The notes: a model not told the origin generated them from the sequence alone. Shown: positions 46,046 through 56,750, counted from the stretch's first letter. The stretch: 64,000 nucleotides of DNA from Paenibacillus sp. FJAT-29882 (GCF_001510645.1 NZ_LMVB01000008.1:16300-80299), one strand, 5' to 3'. Program-made: numbers and translations.

Positions 46046-46340
46046 TTAAAAATTCATTTTATCCCCATTATAAGCCGCAATATAGATTTTTTTCATATCC
46101 TCTACAGAAACTTCTCTGGGATTTGCGTGTGCATGGATCCTCAACCGCTCCTGCTGCCATTTGGTCCAAATATTTTTCGAACTCTGTCTTATCCACACCA
46201 AATTCTTTTAGCGTTAGCGGCAGATCCAAGGAATTGATTAAACTGCGGATCATTTGTGTTAATGAATCAATCAGTTCATCGTATGTACTTCCATTTAAAC
46301 CAAGCATTCTTGCGATGTTCGCATATCTTGAGTTTTCATA
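46046..46340 (-). pseudogene. Iron-containing alcohol dehydrogenase C-terminal remnant
   Basis: The minus strand reads YANIARMLGLNGS, DELIDSLTQMIRSL, LPLTLKEFGVDKTEFEKYLD and AVEDPCT, then after a frameshift NPREVSVEDMKKIYIAAYNG and DKMNF-stop. This is the C-terminal end of Fe-type alcohol dehydrogenases (usual block AVxDPCTGxNPR). The N-terminal ~280 residues are absent, so it is a stranded fragment in island B. Confidence 0.75.
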
Positions 46341-46723
46341 TTATAATCAATACATATGAAAGATAGAGTGCATTAGCGGTGCATGCGGAATTTTAAAGAT
46401 TGCTCCGCTCTTAGAAGATAGGCTATCTACTATACGGATAAGTGTATAATTTGTGGTAAAAATAAATAAATTTTTTAACTGCCCGAAAACTTTTCTTATT
46501 CGTTTTTTTTAATTACTACTCGAAATTGTCCACTACCACCCTCCACTTAAACAGCAAAATTTAACTATTTGTTCTCATCATTCTCTACCAATCGCCCTGA
46601 TTCGATTTTTCTTTCCCACTACCTTCCAAAATTCATTCCAATAACAAATGACTTTTTGGTATAATTTAACTAGATTTAATGTAAGTCATTATTAGTAAAT
46701 GTTTTACAAAAGGAGTTAACATC
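46341..46723. other. Non-coding region upstream of the 668-aa gene
   Basis: A+T-rich promoter DNA. A TATAAT box at about 46659-46664 within TTTTTGGTATAATTTAAC lies ~60 bases before the start codon; the -35 box is unclear. No ORF is supported. Confidence 0.4.
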
Positions 46724-48730
46724 ATGAGTTATACCTTTGATTCGACGGACCCTCAATCTTTTAAAGGCGACTGTTATTTTAAGTACTGTCATAGGGATTA
46801 TAGTGTTTTTACCGAGTTAACCTATACGAATGAGCATATTTTCTTCAAAGTGGAAAACCTAAACCCCATTTCCATATCCTCCATTGAAGAGGTTTGGGTT
46901 AAGGGAAACGACCTTACTTTAAAGGGTGTTTTTTTTCAGGATAATCAAATCGTTCATGAGTTGGAATTTCATCTTTATAAATTTAATGTTCAAGAAAGAT
47001 TATTAGATGCAATTGGCAAGACAGTGGAAGTCAGTAAGGGGAAGTTAGTCTTAACCAATGAAGAAAAGTATAGAGATTTTGAGGTAGAGGTTAAAAAGAC
47101 CGATTCGAAAATATCGGTCATGGAGACTTCAACCAAGAAGCTATTTGTGGTTTTTGATCAGAATGATCAACTATTTTGTTCTAATAATGTCATAGTAACG
47201 TTTAACAATGAAGGATATCCCTACTATTTAATTTTTAACGATAATCGAATTCCCTTTAATTTATCCAGTTTTAATATATTTGAGAATAGATACTACCATT
47301 CCTTTACTCAGCTCTATGGCTCATTTAATAAGTTGCGATTTAAAGGGAATGAAGTAAGTTTGATGGTAAATGCCGAAGATATTTATATATTTTTAGATTA
47401 TTATCAAGTTTATTCATTCAGCCATCATCAATTAAAAATATGTTACCAGCATACGGATGGAAGTACAACCTTTCAATTTAGAGCTTCAACAGGAGAGCTA
47501 TCCTATGTTACTTTTACCAATATCCCTGAGTCACTTAAGAGGATTCTTCCAAGTGTAGAGATGGACCTTAATCAATTCGTAGTGGTCGATCAAGAACCAT
47601 TTACCCTTTCCTTTGAAAACAGAGGTTGGAATTTCTATCAATCTGAAGATAGCCAATTCCTTATCCCTCTTACGCAATTATCTTCCATTGAAGTGTTGGA
47701 TAATTCACGAGAGAATAAGGTAGCTGTAACCTTCCATGTCTCATGGGAGGTTGGAAAAATCAGTTTTTGGACTCAAGAAAACTTACTTCCTGAATTAATA
47801 AAAACAACCTTTCGTAAAAAGAAAATTCCGTTGTTGAAGGGGGCAACCACAACTGATTTGTACTCTAGTTGGAGCAGACAAATCAACGACTTTCTTGTTT
47901 ACAATTTATTTGGGCAGCTGAAGATTTTACAAAATGGAATAAAGGAAATACAAGAGCGGAAGAACATTACCAAGCATCAAAAATATAAGCAAATATTGAA
48001 CTTTATGTATCATGCGATTAGGGAACAGAGAAGAACCTTAGATCGGGTGTCAGTACAATTCCCTCAACTACTAATGCAAGAAGAAATGCAATTTTTAAAT
48101 ACTCAATGCGAAGAGTCTTTTGAACGATTCCAAAAACAATTATTATCCATATCAAATCAAATTCAACGACATATGGCTGATATAGAAAACTCGCTGAATG
48201 CTCTCTCGTATGAGATTATTCCTACCAATAGAATAGAAACCCAAAATAAAGAACAGTCCAAAACGAATTATTGGGGTGCTGCTATATTAGGTGGACTTGG
48301 AATTCTGACTGGCGGTGTCGGGTTGATGGCGGCTGGAGGCTTATTGGGGTTAAGAACCTATGCAACTAGTAAAGATAGCTCCAAAAGGCAGCAAGTTTCA
48401 GAAGAGAATGACCAGCATAAACTAGAGTTTTATATCAACAAAGCACTCGATTCCTTTGAGCATTTTATGGAATCGATGTTACCATTCTATATTTCTCTAG
48501 TAAGTAAATCCTATTATTCTCTTACACGAAAAAATGCCAAGTTATTAATTCTACAAAATGATAACGACCATTGGAAACAAGCAATTTTTAACCGCTTAGT
48601 GGAGTTGTATACAGCGAAGCAATTACCACTGGAGCAAGGGGACTTACTTACAAGTGGTACTATAATTGAAATGTTAATGACACCTGCAAAAAATAATGAA
48701 GGCGGCCTTATTGCGTCCCTATCTGAATAG
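46724..48730 (+). CDS. Unknown 668-aa protein with Gly-rich hydrophobic segment
   Basis: I do not recognise this protein. Residues 1-~370 are rich in beta strand and aromatic residues, with two half-similar stretches (FKVENLNPISISSIEEV and FLIPLTQLSSIEVLD) that suggest an internal duplication of a PH-like or lipocalin-like fold. Residues ~385-510 are a long charged helical region. A Gly-rich hydrophobic segment lies at ~515-543 (WGAAILGGLGILTGGVGL, AAGGLLGL), like a membrane-inserting hairpin. The C-terminal ~110 residues are helical. AAAGGAG precedes the ATG. The small Asp-rich gene follows after 12 bases, so they form an operon that is the whole cargo of island B. A membrane-acting effector is one guess. 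Confidence 0.75.
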   Translation: MSYTFDSTDPQSFKGDCYFKYCHRDYSVFTELTYTNEHIFFKVENLNPISISSIEEVWVKGNDLTLKGVFFQDNQIVHELEFHLYKFNVQERLLDAIGKTVEVSKGKLVLTNEEKYRDFEVEVKKTDSKISVMETSTKKLFVVFDQNDQLFCSNNVIVTFNNEGYPYYLIFNDNRIPFNLSSFNIFENRYYHSFTQLYGSFNKLRFKGNEVSLMVNAEDIYIFLDYYQVYSFSHHQLKICYQHTDGSTTFQFRASTGELSYVTFTNIPESLKRILPSVEMDLNQFVVVDQEPFTLSFENRGWNFYQSEDSQFLIPLTQLSSIEVLDNSRENKVAVTFHVSWEVGKISFWTQENLLPELIKTTFRKKKIPLLKGATTTDLYSSWSRQINDFLVYNLFGQLKILQNGIKEIQERKNITKHQKYKQILNFMYHAIREQRRTLDRVSVQFPQLLMQEEMQFLNTQCEESFERFQKQLLSISNQIQRHMADIENSLNALSYEIIPTNRIETQNKEQSKTNYWGAAILGGLGILTGGVGLMAAGGLLGLRTYATSKDSSKRQQVSEENDQHKLEFYINKALDSFEHFMESMLPFYISLVSKSYYSLTRKNAKLLILQNDNDHWKQAIFNRLVELYTAKQLPLEQGDLLTSGTIIEMLMTPAKNNEGGLIASLSE

Positions 48731-48742
48731 GAGCTGGTTTAT

Positions 48743-49063
48743 ATGTTAAATAGAAATCCCTTCCGGCCACAGGGCTGGATCCAAACTGATCCATTTCTAG
48801 ATATGAATCAAAATCATATACAGGATACTCATGATCTATTTTCAGACCTTGATATGAATGAATTTGCCGATACCACTCAAGTCACGATGGATCTGGATCA
48901 GAATCATATAGATGATACCCATGACCCATTTTTTGATCTGGATGGCGACCATATTCCAGATCAGGATGATATCCATTTTGACCTAGATCATGATGGAGTC
49001 TCTGATGAACATGACCTATCAGTGGACTTGGATGGAAATGGGATAAATGATGGAATTGTGTAA
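48743..49063 (+). CDS. Small Asp-rich calcium-repeat protein
   Basis: A 106-residue, very acidic protein made of about six degenerate ~12-residue repeats of the type DLDxNHIxDTHDxF and DLDGDHIPDQDD, DLDHDGVSDEHD, DLDGNGINDG. The spacing of Asp and Asn side chains matches Ca-binding loops of thrombospondin type 3 or dockerin-like repeats. There is no signal peptide, unusual for such repeats, which are mostly outside the cell. It is translated from GGAGCTGG in the stop region of the 668-aa gene, 12 bases apart. It is probably a partner or inhibitor of that protein; the role is inferred only. Confidence 0.75.
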   Translation: MLNRNPFRPQGWIQTDPFLDMNQNHIQDTHDLFSDLDMNEFADTTQVTMDLDQNHIDDTHDPFFDLDGDHIPDQDDIHFDLDHDGVSDEHDLSVDLDGNGINDGIV

Positions 49064-49335
49064 AAATATAAGGTTATTTTCGCATATATGGTTGTTTACA
49101 CTCTAGGTTTGTGCTTCAAAAACGTTCAGTATGGTGTAGAAGGTCACCTACCAAAACATTTCTGGAAATTTATCAGAGAATCTGTCAATATATTAGCGAA
49201 AGTCAACTTATAGTGCAATTTTCCATTAAAGTAAACTTGGGCAGGGGTGTATTATATATCTAGTATCAAACAAGAGTACGAAAATTTTTGCACTCTTGTT
49301 TTTATTTTCCAGAATATTTTATTTAACATATCATT
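49064..49335. other. Non-coding right end of island B
   Basis: No ORF is supported. It holds the terminator at 49268. Unlike the other island borders, no integrase-tail relic is visible before the att copy at 49336. Confidence 0.4.
49268..49308 (+). terminator. Intrinsic terminator
   Basis: AACAAGAGT and ACTCTTGTT pair around a 15-base loop and are followed by TTTATTTT. It lies ~200 bases after the Asp-rich gene, with no other gene between, and likely ends the island B transcript. Confidence 0.75.
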
Positions 49336-49352
49336 TTACATCGTGCCGCCCG
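49336..49352 (+). other. Internal attachment-site copy, island B/C border
   Basis: TTACATCGTGCCGCCCG differs by one base (A to G) from the groEL-end core. The same left-end block as at 40750 follows. It separates the 668-aa/Asp-rich cargo from the HEPN-like cargo. Confidence 0.7.
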
Positions 49353-49490
49353 TAAGGTGAGAGTCTGTAATATCTTTAACAGCGTGTACTAATAGTACGG
49401 CATATCAAGGTTTTTGATATTTGAGGTGTAACATCTTTTACGTTATTTTACCGTTTTTCTTTGGATTGTGTTAGCAAAATGTTAGCATTT
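49353..49490 (+). repeat. Island left-end sequence, copy 3
   Basis: GAGAGTCTGTAATATCTTTA, AGTACGGCATATCAAGG, GTGTAACATCTTTTACG and TTTACCGTTTTTC, then GTTAGCA twice, match the block at 40750-40885 in order and spacing. Confidence 0.7.
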
Positions 49491-50023
49491 TTGTTCGAAA
49501 TTTAATTAGACAACAAGTATCTAAAGGAATTTAAACACTAATATATTGTAAAACTGTATTTTCAAACAAATCATTTAGAGGAAATAAAAATGTAAAAGAG
49601 TAATCACCCTCCATTTTTAAACCCTTTATTTTTGCATAGAAAATTTCACTATATATAAAACTATCTAACGATAATGGGAATTAATGGAAATAAAGAAAAA
49701 TAACCGAAATTAATTCTAAGTAAACTATTTCTCTTCACTACTTACTTAGCTCGTATGTATTCCCCTTACAAAGTAGCGTAACAGAAATTGTATATTCCGT
49801 TTTCCTTTTTTCCCTTTCCCTTTCAGCATCCCTTTTACTTCAATGTTAATCTTAACTTCAATTGGGAAATCTGTTAAACTTTTACGTGTACTAGCCATCT
49901 CAAAAAAGGCTATCTTAGAAAAAAGTCAAATTCAAAGGCTATCTATAGAATTACTGAAGTCAGTATAGAAAATAAATTGTGAATCTACATAGGTCCACAG
50001 AACTATAATCGGGGGGGGATTAA
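49491..50023. other. Non-coding region upstream of the HEPN-like operon
   Basis: A+T-rich, with no supported gene. A G-run (GGGGGGGG at ~50012) forms a strong though odd ribosome site just before the ATG at 50024. Confidence 0.4.
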
Positions 50024-50851
50024 ATGGAAACTAGTATTTTAGTTGATGAGTTATTTGAGAATATAGATATAATACAAAATGCCTTTTTAGGAAGGTATAA
50101 CTTTAAAATTTTTAAAGACTTTGACCTAAGAAATATTGGCAATCTTAAAAAGGAAGTTAAAGACTTAGATGGCTTAAAGTTAAGAGTAAATGATGCTACA
50201 ACTCAAATTATCGAAAATTTTAACAAAAAAGAACTAGATTTAAATTCTGGAACTGAAAATACTGGCTCAATAAATAGCTTCAGAAATTTTCTACTCCATA
50301 ACTACGCTGAAGAAACAGAACTTATTGAGCAAGATATCCATAATAAGTTTTGGGCTGTATACAATGTTAGGACTCAGTTTTCTCATAAGAAGAACAGAAA
50401 TTACAAAAAAGCTTTAAAAATTCTAAATTTATCAGAAACTGAAGTTGATGCCACATTAATATGGGAAGCATGTATTGAAGCCTTAAATACTGCTATAAAA
50501 AAAACAGTAAGACTAATTTTACAAACTCCTGAAAAAGAGGATTATATTTATTTTCAAGATCTAGCTATTGAAAAGTTGAGATCTAAGCACAGGGTTAAAA
50601 TAAGTCATTTAATTAGTAATTATCCAGATGCCGAACCTTATGTTTTGTACCTAGTCCATAAGAATTGGATAACAGACGTTGAATTAGCTAATATATTCAA
50701 TCATCAACTTATTGATGTAAGAAACAGACTCTTCCCTTTAGTTGGTGAAATTATTACTTATCAACATATAGACAATGGAAGTACTAAAGTTATTATACAT
50801 GATGAAGTTAAAAGCATTTTAAAGGAGTTGTTTAATAACAATGAAAATTAA
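50024..50851 (+). CDS. Unknown 275-aa protein with HEPN-like R-x4-H motif
   Basis: A 275-residue soluble helical protein. In a four-helix-like region (~90-170) the segment FWAVYNVRTQFSHKKNR carries R116 and H121 in the R-x4-6-H arrangement of HEPN ribonucleases, placed at the start of a helix as in that superfamily. Residues ~190-270 look like a winged helix (WITDVELANIFNHQLIDVRN). I do not recognise the whole protein. The gene has a G-rich ribosome site and overlaps the next gene by 11 bases. It is cargo of the island next to groEL. An RNase effector in defence or toxin-antitoxin function is a reasonable inference, not shown. Confidence 0.65.
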   Translation: METSILVDELFENIDIIQNAFLGRYNFKIFKDFDLRNIGNLKKEVKDLDGLKLRVNDATTQIIENFNKKELDLNSGTENTGSINSFRNFLLHNYAEETELIEQDIHNKFWAVYNVRTQFSHKKNRNYKKALKILNLSETEVDATLIWEACIEALNTAIKKTVRLILQTPEKEDYIYFQDLAIEKLRSKHRVKISHLISNYPDAEPYVLYLVHKNWITDVELANIFNHQLIDVRNRLFPLVGEIITYQHIDNGSTKVIIHDEVKSILKELFNNNEN

Positions 50852-51452
50852 ATATCTAGACCTATATGATGAATTTACTCATCATCAGATTCTTCTACTA
50901 CAAATTGAAGAAGTAGATCAGCATAAATTTAAAAAAAGAAAATTCCCAGTAGGATTTAAAATAGTAATTGATATGACCGAATCAAAGGTTAGAGCTTCAA
51001 GTGGAATGAATTTTATTCCAGAAATATCAGACATGAGCATAGCTGGTAGGAGTTATAAAATGGAGTCTTCTGGAACTCTAAATGCTTTCAGTCTGTTATT
51101 GAATTCTGTTGAAGATATTAGACAGCTACCATCAGAAGTAAATGTTAATAATATTAGAGAAACTTGGAATACATTTAGTCAAAGTAGTATTCTAAATGAC
51201 TTAGAGAACAATAATGTCTTTATAGAAGATGGAAATTATAAAAAGGTTCTATATGAAACTGGGTACGGTTTAAAAACCTTAGTAATTGTTGATAGTAAAT
51301 TAACTTCAGTTTTCTCAAGAGGAACTCAACACACAAGCGTTATTGCGGATTACAATTGGTTACCTGTAAACGAACTAGACCCATCATCCTTTAAAGAATT
51401 TTTAGCTATTAATGAATTACCTAATTTCTACAAACAAATTTTAACTACTTAA
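50841..51452 (+). CDS. Unknown 203-aa partner of the HEPN-like protein
   Basis: A 203-residue soluble protein, mixed alpha/beta, with beta-rich first 75 residues (KFPVGFKIVIDMTESKVRAS) and a C-terminal helix. No signal peptide or membrane helix. I do not recognise the family. It begins inside the end of the upstream gene (11-base overlap with AAGGAG upstream), so the two are made in fixed ratio, as in toxin-antitoxin or effector-sensor pairs. Function unknown. Confidence 0.65.
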   Translation: MKIKYLDLYDEFTHHQILLLQIEEVDQHKFKKRKFPVGFKIVIDMTESKVRASSGMNFIPEISDMSIAGRSYKMESSGTLNAFSLLLNSVEDIRQLPSEVNVNNIRETWNTFSQSSILNDLENNNVFIEDGNYKKVLYETGYGLKTLVIVDSKLTSVFSRGTQHTSVIADYNWLPVNELDPSSFKEFLAINELPNFYKQILTT

Positions 51453-51856
51453 CTGGTGTACTTTTGTTATTAAGATTATCTATACAATAAAAACCGAACG
51501 TCACTTCATTATTTATTGTAGCCAATGTCGATATCAAGGGATTCTTTCTGAGAATGAAAATTAGGTTACTGTGAATATAATAATAATGGCGACATAGGTT
51601 TTATCTTTAGGCACGGCTTAAAAATGCTGGGTCAACTTTAGTATGATCACTTTTAGTTTTTGTGAAAAATAAACTTTCATGGTAGTTTAAGTACACTTTT
51701 CCACAAACCACCAACCGATTAAATTAGTTTTGCTATTTAAAATAGCTTTAAAGTATTTATTGTGTACAACTAAGTTAAATTAATTTTAAAATACAATTAT
51801 ACCTAGAGAAAGTAGCTGTGGCATAGACGATAAAGAAAAAATTAAAAAGAAATTGA
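51453..51856. other. Non-coding stretch in island C
   Basis: No gene is supported here. The sequence is A+T-rich without strong hairpins. Confidence 0.4.
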
Positions 51857-52024
51857 ATACGGTGCAAACATTGTGGAGATACAATCGAATCAAAAACTAC
51901 TCATGAATTTCAGTTATGCACATGTGAAGCAGTTGGTATTGATGGAGGGTTGGACTACCCAAAACGTACTTTCGGTTCATACCCAGAAGAAGAACATTAC
52001 GAAGAATTATCGGAATATGAGTGA
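51857..52024 (+). pseudogene. Small zinc-ribbon-type protein remnant (DUF7695-like)
   Basis: The frame reads IRCKHCGDTIESKTTHEFQL, CTCEAVGIDGGLDYPKRTF and EEEHYEELSEYE-stop, resembling small proteins of the type KCKRCGDxIESxxxHDFxxCxCGxxxVDGGxDYLRR. A stop codon (TGA) directly precedes the first homologous codon, so the start has been lost by a small indel. The family name is from memory and tentative. Confidence 0.45.
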
Positions 52025-52031
52025 AGGGAAG

Positions 52032-52063
52032 GAACATGTTTGCAATGAAACATGTTCTTTTTA
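52032..52063 (+). terminator. Intrinsic terminator before the integrase
   Basis: GAACATGTTT and AAACATGTTC form a perfect 10-bp stem with a six-base loop and are followed by TTTTTATAT. It isolates the integrase from upstream transcription and argues against an integrase start inside this hairpin. Confidence 0.85.
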
Positions 52064-52188
52064 TATGCCTGCACCTCTCTCTAACTTTTTTAGCTAATCA
52101 ATACTTTAATCATCAGGAATCTTCAACCTTCAAAATGGAAATAATGGATACATTTAATAAAAATTTCGAGGGAAAGCGAGGTCATTCA

Positions 52189-53399
52189 ATGAAAGGTCAT
52201 TTCTACAGAAGAGGTTGTTCGTGCAAGAAGAAAAAATGTAATTGTGGTTCCAAATGGGCTTTTACCATCGATATTGGAGTAGATCCGATTACTGGTAAAA
52301 GGAAGCAAAAGGTAAGAAGCGGTTTTAAAACTAAAGAAGAAGCTGAAGCAGCTGCTACCAGGCTCATTCATGAGTTAAATCAAGGAATATATACGGAGGA
52401 AACAGACCTGACCTTTTGTGAGTTTGCAAGTCAATGGCTCCCAATCTATAGCGAAGCAACAGATGTTAAACTCAGAACAATTCGAGTCCGTATTCATGAA
52501 ATCAATAAGTTGTTGCCCTACTTTGCCCAACTGAAATTGAAGGACATCACAAGAAAGAGATATCAAGATGCTCTGAACGATTTAAAGGACAGAGAGTATT
52601 CTGATAGTACAAGGGAGGGAATACATCGAACTGGAAGAGTGATTTTTTGGAAAGCATTAGAATTGGAGCTAATCAAGAAGGACCCTACAGAATTTTCCTA
52701 TCTTAAAAAGGATAAAAAACAATTGAACAGTTGGAGGAAGAGGAAATTCCAAAGTATTTGGAAAAGGAAGAACTTACACTCTTCTTAAATACTGCTAAGA
52801 AGCAAGGATTGGAATTAGACTACTTAATGTTCCTCATCCTGTCCTATACAGGAATTCGGGTTGGTGAACTCGTAGTGCTCAAGTGGAAAGATATTGATTT
52901 CGCAACTCAAACAATCAGCATTACCAAAACGTATTATAATCCGAAGAATAATACATTGGAATATCAGTTAGTTACACCCAAGACACGGAAGTCACGAAGA
53001 AGAATCATTGTAGACGAAGAGGTGTTAAATACTTTGAATGAACACAAAAACGCTCAAAACCAAGTTATTAAGCGACTAAGTACAGATTACTACAACAAAG
53101 ATTTTATCTTTTCCAAAATGGAACGGCAATATGGTTATCCCATTGTTATTAAAACCCTTCAAAACAGAATGGCAAGGCTGTTAAGAATTGCAGACCTGAA
53201 TCCTGAGTTAACACCGCATTCTTTACGCCATACCCATACATCGCTACTTGCCGAGGCTCGTGTCTCATTCGAACAAATCATGGACCGTCTTGGTCATACC
53301 GATGATCAAATCACGAAAAATGTGTACCTCCACGTAACGCAAGAAATGAAAAAAGAAGCCTCTCAAAAGTTCACTGAACTCATGAGAAGCCTCAGTTAA
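52189..53399 (+). pseudogene. Tyrosine recombinase (integrase), split by a one-base frameshift
   Basis: One integrase of ~403 codons read in two frames. The first part (52189 on) has the arm-binding domain (MKGHFYRRGCSCKKKKCNCG), then the core-binding region; an A-run (52714-52719, six A) shifts the frame, after which KTIEQLEEEEIPKYLEKEEL and the catalytic domain follow. Catalytic residues are in YTGIRVGEL (Arg), HSLRHTH (His, Arg), LGHTDDQ (His) and NVYLHV (Tyr). Seven As would restore one frame. The start at 52189 is preferred to 52021, which lies in a terminator. It ends 70 bases from the groEL-end attachment site and is the best candidate for moving the islands. The break may be a sequencing slip, phase variation or real decay. 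Confidence 0.85.
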
Positions 53400-53468
53400 T
53401 TTACCTCAATGTTAGCATTTCACTCTCATCTTACTCACAAACTCAGTTATATCAAGGGTTGGAGGCAC

Positions 53469-55130
<1,662 letters not shown>

Positions 55131-55168
55131 TTATAAAAATGGTTCGTTCGGTTATGTTTTGTATGTGC

Positions 55169-55453
55169 TTAGCCGATAACAGCTAAAATATCGCTTTCGC
55201 GTAAAATTAAGTATTCTGTACCATCATATTTCACTTCAGTACCAGCATATTTTGAGAAGATAATACGATCGCCTTGGGCAACCTCTAAAGCTACACGTTC
55301 ACCATTTTCAAGAATACGGCCATTGCCGGCAGCCACTATTTTACCTTCTTGCGGCTTTTCTTTTGCAGTATCAGGAAGTACGATACCGCTTGCAGTTTTT
55401 TCCTCAGATTGAACTAGTTCAATAATAACGCGATCACCTAATGGTTTTAACAA
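55169..55453 (-). CDS. groES: Co-chaperonin GroES
   Basis: A 94-residue beta-barrel co-chaperonin beginning [14 protein letters not shown], with the mobile loop [11 protein letters not shown] and the roof segment. The start is the TTG at 55453, eight bases after AGGAGGG; upstream in-frame codons from 55507 would add 18 unrelated residues and are rejected. It caps GroEL. The CIRCE operator begins about 48 bases upstream, so HrcA represses the operon. Confidence 0.97.
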   Translation of the reverse strand: MLKPLGDRVIIELVQSEEKTASGIVLPDTAKEKPQEGKIVAAGNGRILENGERVALEVAQGDRIIFSKYAGTEVKYDGTEYLILRESDILAVIG

Positions 55454-55500
55454 GTGAAACACCCTCCTCAAATTGTGTTGATGTATAGATCCTCTTATTA

Positions 55501-55527
55501 TTAGCACTCACTACCATCGAGTGCTAA
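55501..55527. promoter_or_regulatory. CIRCE operator (HrcA site)
   Basis: TTAGCACTC-N9-GAGTGCTAA is a perfect match to the CIRCE consensus in the 5' region of groES. HrcA binds it and is released on heat shock. A TATAAT box with TTGCAA further up lies on the minus strand at about 55533-55565; their spacing (20 bp) is long, so the exact promoter is uncertain. Confidence 0.97.
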
Positions 55528-55818
55528 CACAATTATTATATTAAATAAAACCTGGTTCTTTTGCAAGTAATTCTATTGTAAATTTTTCTATTCATTTTAT
55601 TTGGTAGACGGGAATACTACTTCATAGTCATTTCTTATTTTTAAAAACAAATGATGGTTTCGTACGTTTAATTGGAGTTATCTGCTTTTTTTTGATACCC
55701 TTTTCTTTATAAGATAAGTAAAAGTATTCAGCATACGCTTCCTAATTGGGATGTGTGGTCTTATCCTTTTTTATTTTCATAAAATGATTGTATACCCTAG
55801 ATTAAAGGAGATATCTTT
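55528..55818. other. Divergent promoter region groES/ydiL
   Basis: Apart from the groES promoter no gene or structured element is seen; the sequence is A+T-rich. AAAGGAG directly precedes ydiL. Confidence 0.5.
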
Positions 55819-56541
55819 TTGAAAAAAGAATTTTGGTTTGTCATCATTACATATGTCATTATGCAGCTGTCAGGTGGATTAGCTATCGATATCATTGCAA
55901 TGATCGCTGTTTCTGCTGGTATGGAGCTAACAAACGAACTCAAAACGTTAATTGGTGCCTATTGGATTGTTTTCAGCTTCATTATCGCTCTGATATTTGT
56001 CCTGTTTTTCATGCGGCACGAGATGCGGCAAAAGGATATTCGAAATCAGACTACGATTCCCGTTTCGATTCTTTGGGGATTTGGCGGGGTCTTCCTTGCC
56101 ATGTTTGCGCAGACAGTAGCAGGACTGCTTGAGCAACAGATAGGCATTAAACAGAACTCAGAAAATACGGAGCAGATCTTAAGCCTAATCACACAATTTC
56201 CAATCGTTATGCTTGTGTCCTCTATCGTTGGACCCATCCTGGAAGAAATTATTTTCCGAAAAATCATCTTCGGTTCTCTTTATAAGCGATTAAACTTCTT
56301 CCTATCAGCACTCATTAGTTCGGTCATATTCGGTTTTGCTCATTTTGAGCCCGAGCATATTCTCTTATACTCCGCAATGGGTTTTACCTTTGCCTATCTA
56401 TATATAAAGACCAAGCGAATTCTCGTCCCAATATTCGCACATGTAGCGATGAATACACTCGTCGTCATCGTGCAGTTGAATTATGACAAATACTTGGATT
56501 CTTTGGAAAAAGCGCAGTCATTTATCGGAGGGGTTTTATGA
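55819..56541 (+). CDS. ydiL: CPBP-family intramembrane metalloprotease (YdiL)
   Basis: A 240-residue membrane protein with about six helices and the CPBP/Abi motifs: EEIIFRKIIFGSL (the glutamates and Arg), FGFAHFE (His) and FAHVAMNT (final His), which bind the catalytic metal in Rce1-type proteases. Begins at a TTG after AAAGGAG. Next to groES as in B. subtilis (ydiL), where its role is not settled; some relatives process peptides or confer bacteriocin immunity. It overlaps ydiK by four bases. Confidence 0.9.
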   Translation: MKKEFWFVIITYVIMQLSGGLAIDIIAMIAVSAGMELTNELKTLIGAYWIVFSFIIALIFVLFFMRHEMRQKDIRNQTTIPVSILWGFGGVFLAMFAQTVAGLLEQQIGIKQNSENTEQILSLITQFPIVMLVSSIVGPILEEIIFRKIIFGSLYKRLNFFLSALISSVIFGFAHFEPEHILLYSAMGFTFAYLYIKTKRILVPIFAHVAMNTLVVIVQLNYDKYLDSLEKAQSFIGGVL

Positions 56542-56750
56542 AACGTCGGTCACCTTTATCTATTGGCATTATCTATATCGCGTTAGGGGTTCTATTCACC
56601 GTATTTGCTATTCAATCAGTATCATCTAACGGTTGGGGCTTCTTTTCTTATTTTCTTGTTGGTTTAGCCACTCTTGACCTGGGTTCAGGCGTAAGAATGC
56701 TTATTCTGCATTATAAGATCAAAGCGGTACATAAAAATAAGAAAAAGTAA
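56538..56750 (+). CDS. ydiK: YdiK-like small membrane protein
   Basis: A 70-residue protein with two transmembrane helices (~8-26 and ~33-52) and a basic C-terminal tail. It overlaps ydiL by four bases and sits beside rex, as ydiK does in B. subtilis. Function unknown; only topology and context support it. Confidence 0.82.
   Translation: MKRRSPLSIGIIYIALGVLFTVFAIQSVSSNGWGFFSYFLVGLATLDLGSGVRMLILHYKIKAVHKNKKK

Noticed and set aside
52021..52188. Upstream extension of the integrase ORF to 52021
   Set aside because: The added part lies in a terminator hairpin (52032-52063) and has no integrase homology; the ATG at 52189 gives the normal N-terminus.
55454..55507. Longer GroES start at 55507
   Set aside because: The added 18 residues do not belong to GroES, overlap the CIRCE operator, and the TTG at 55453 has a proper ribosome site.
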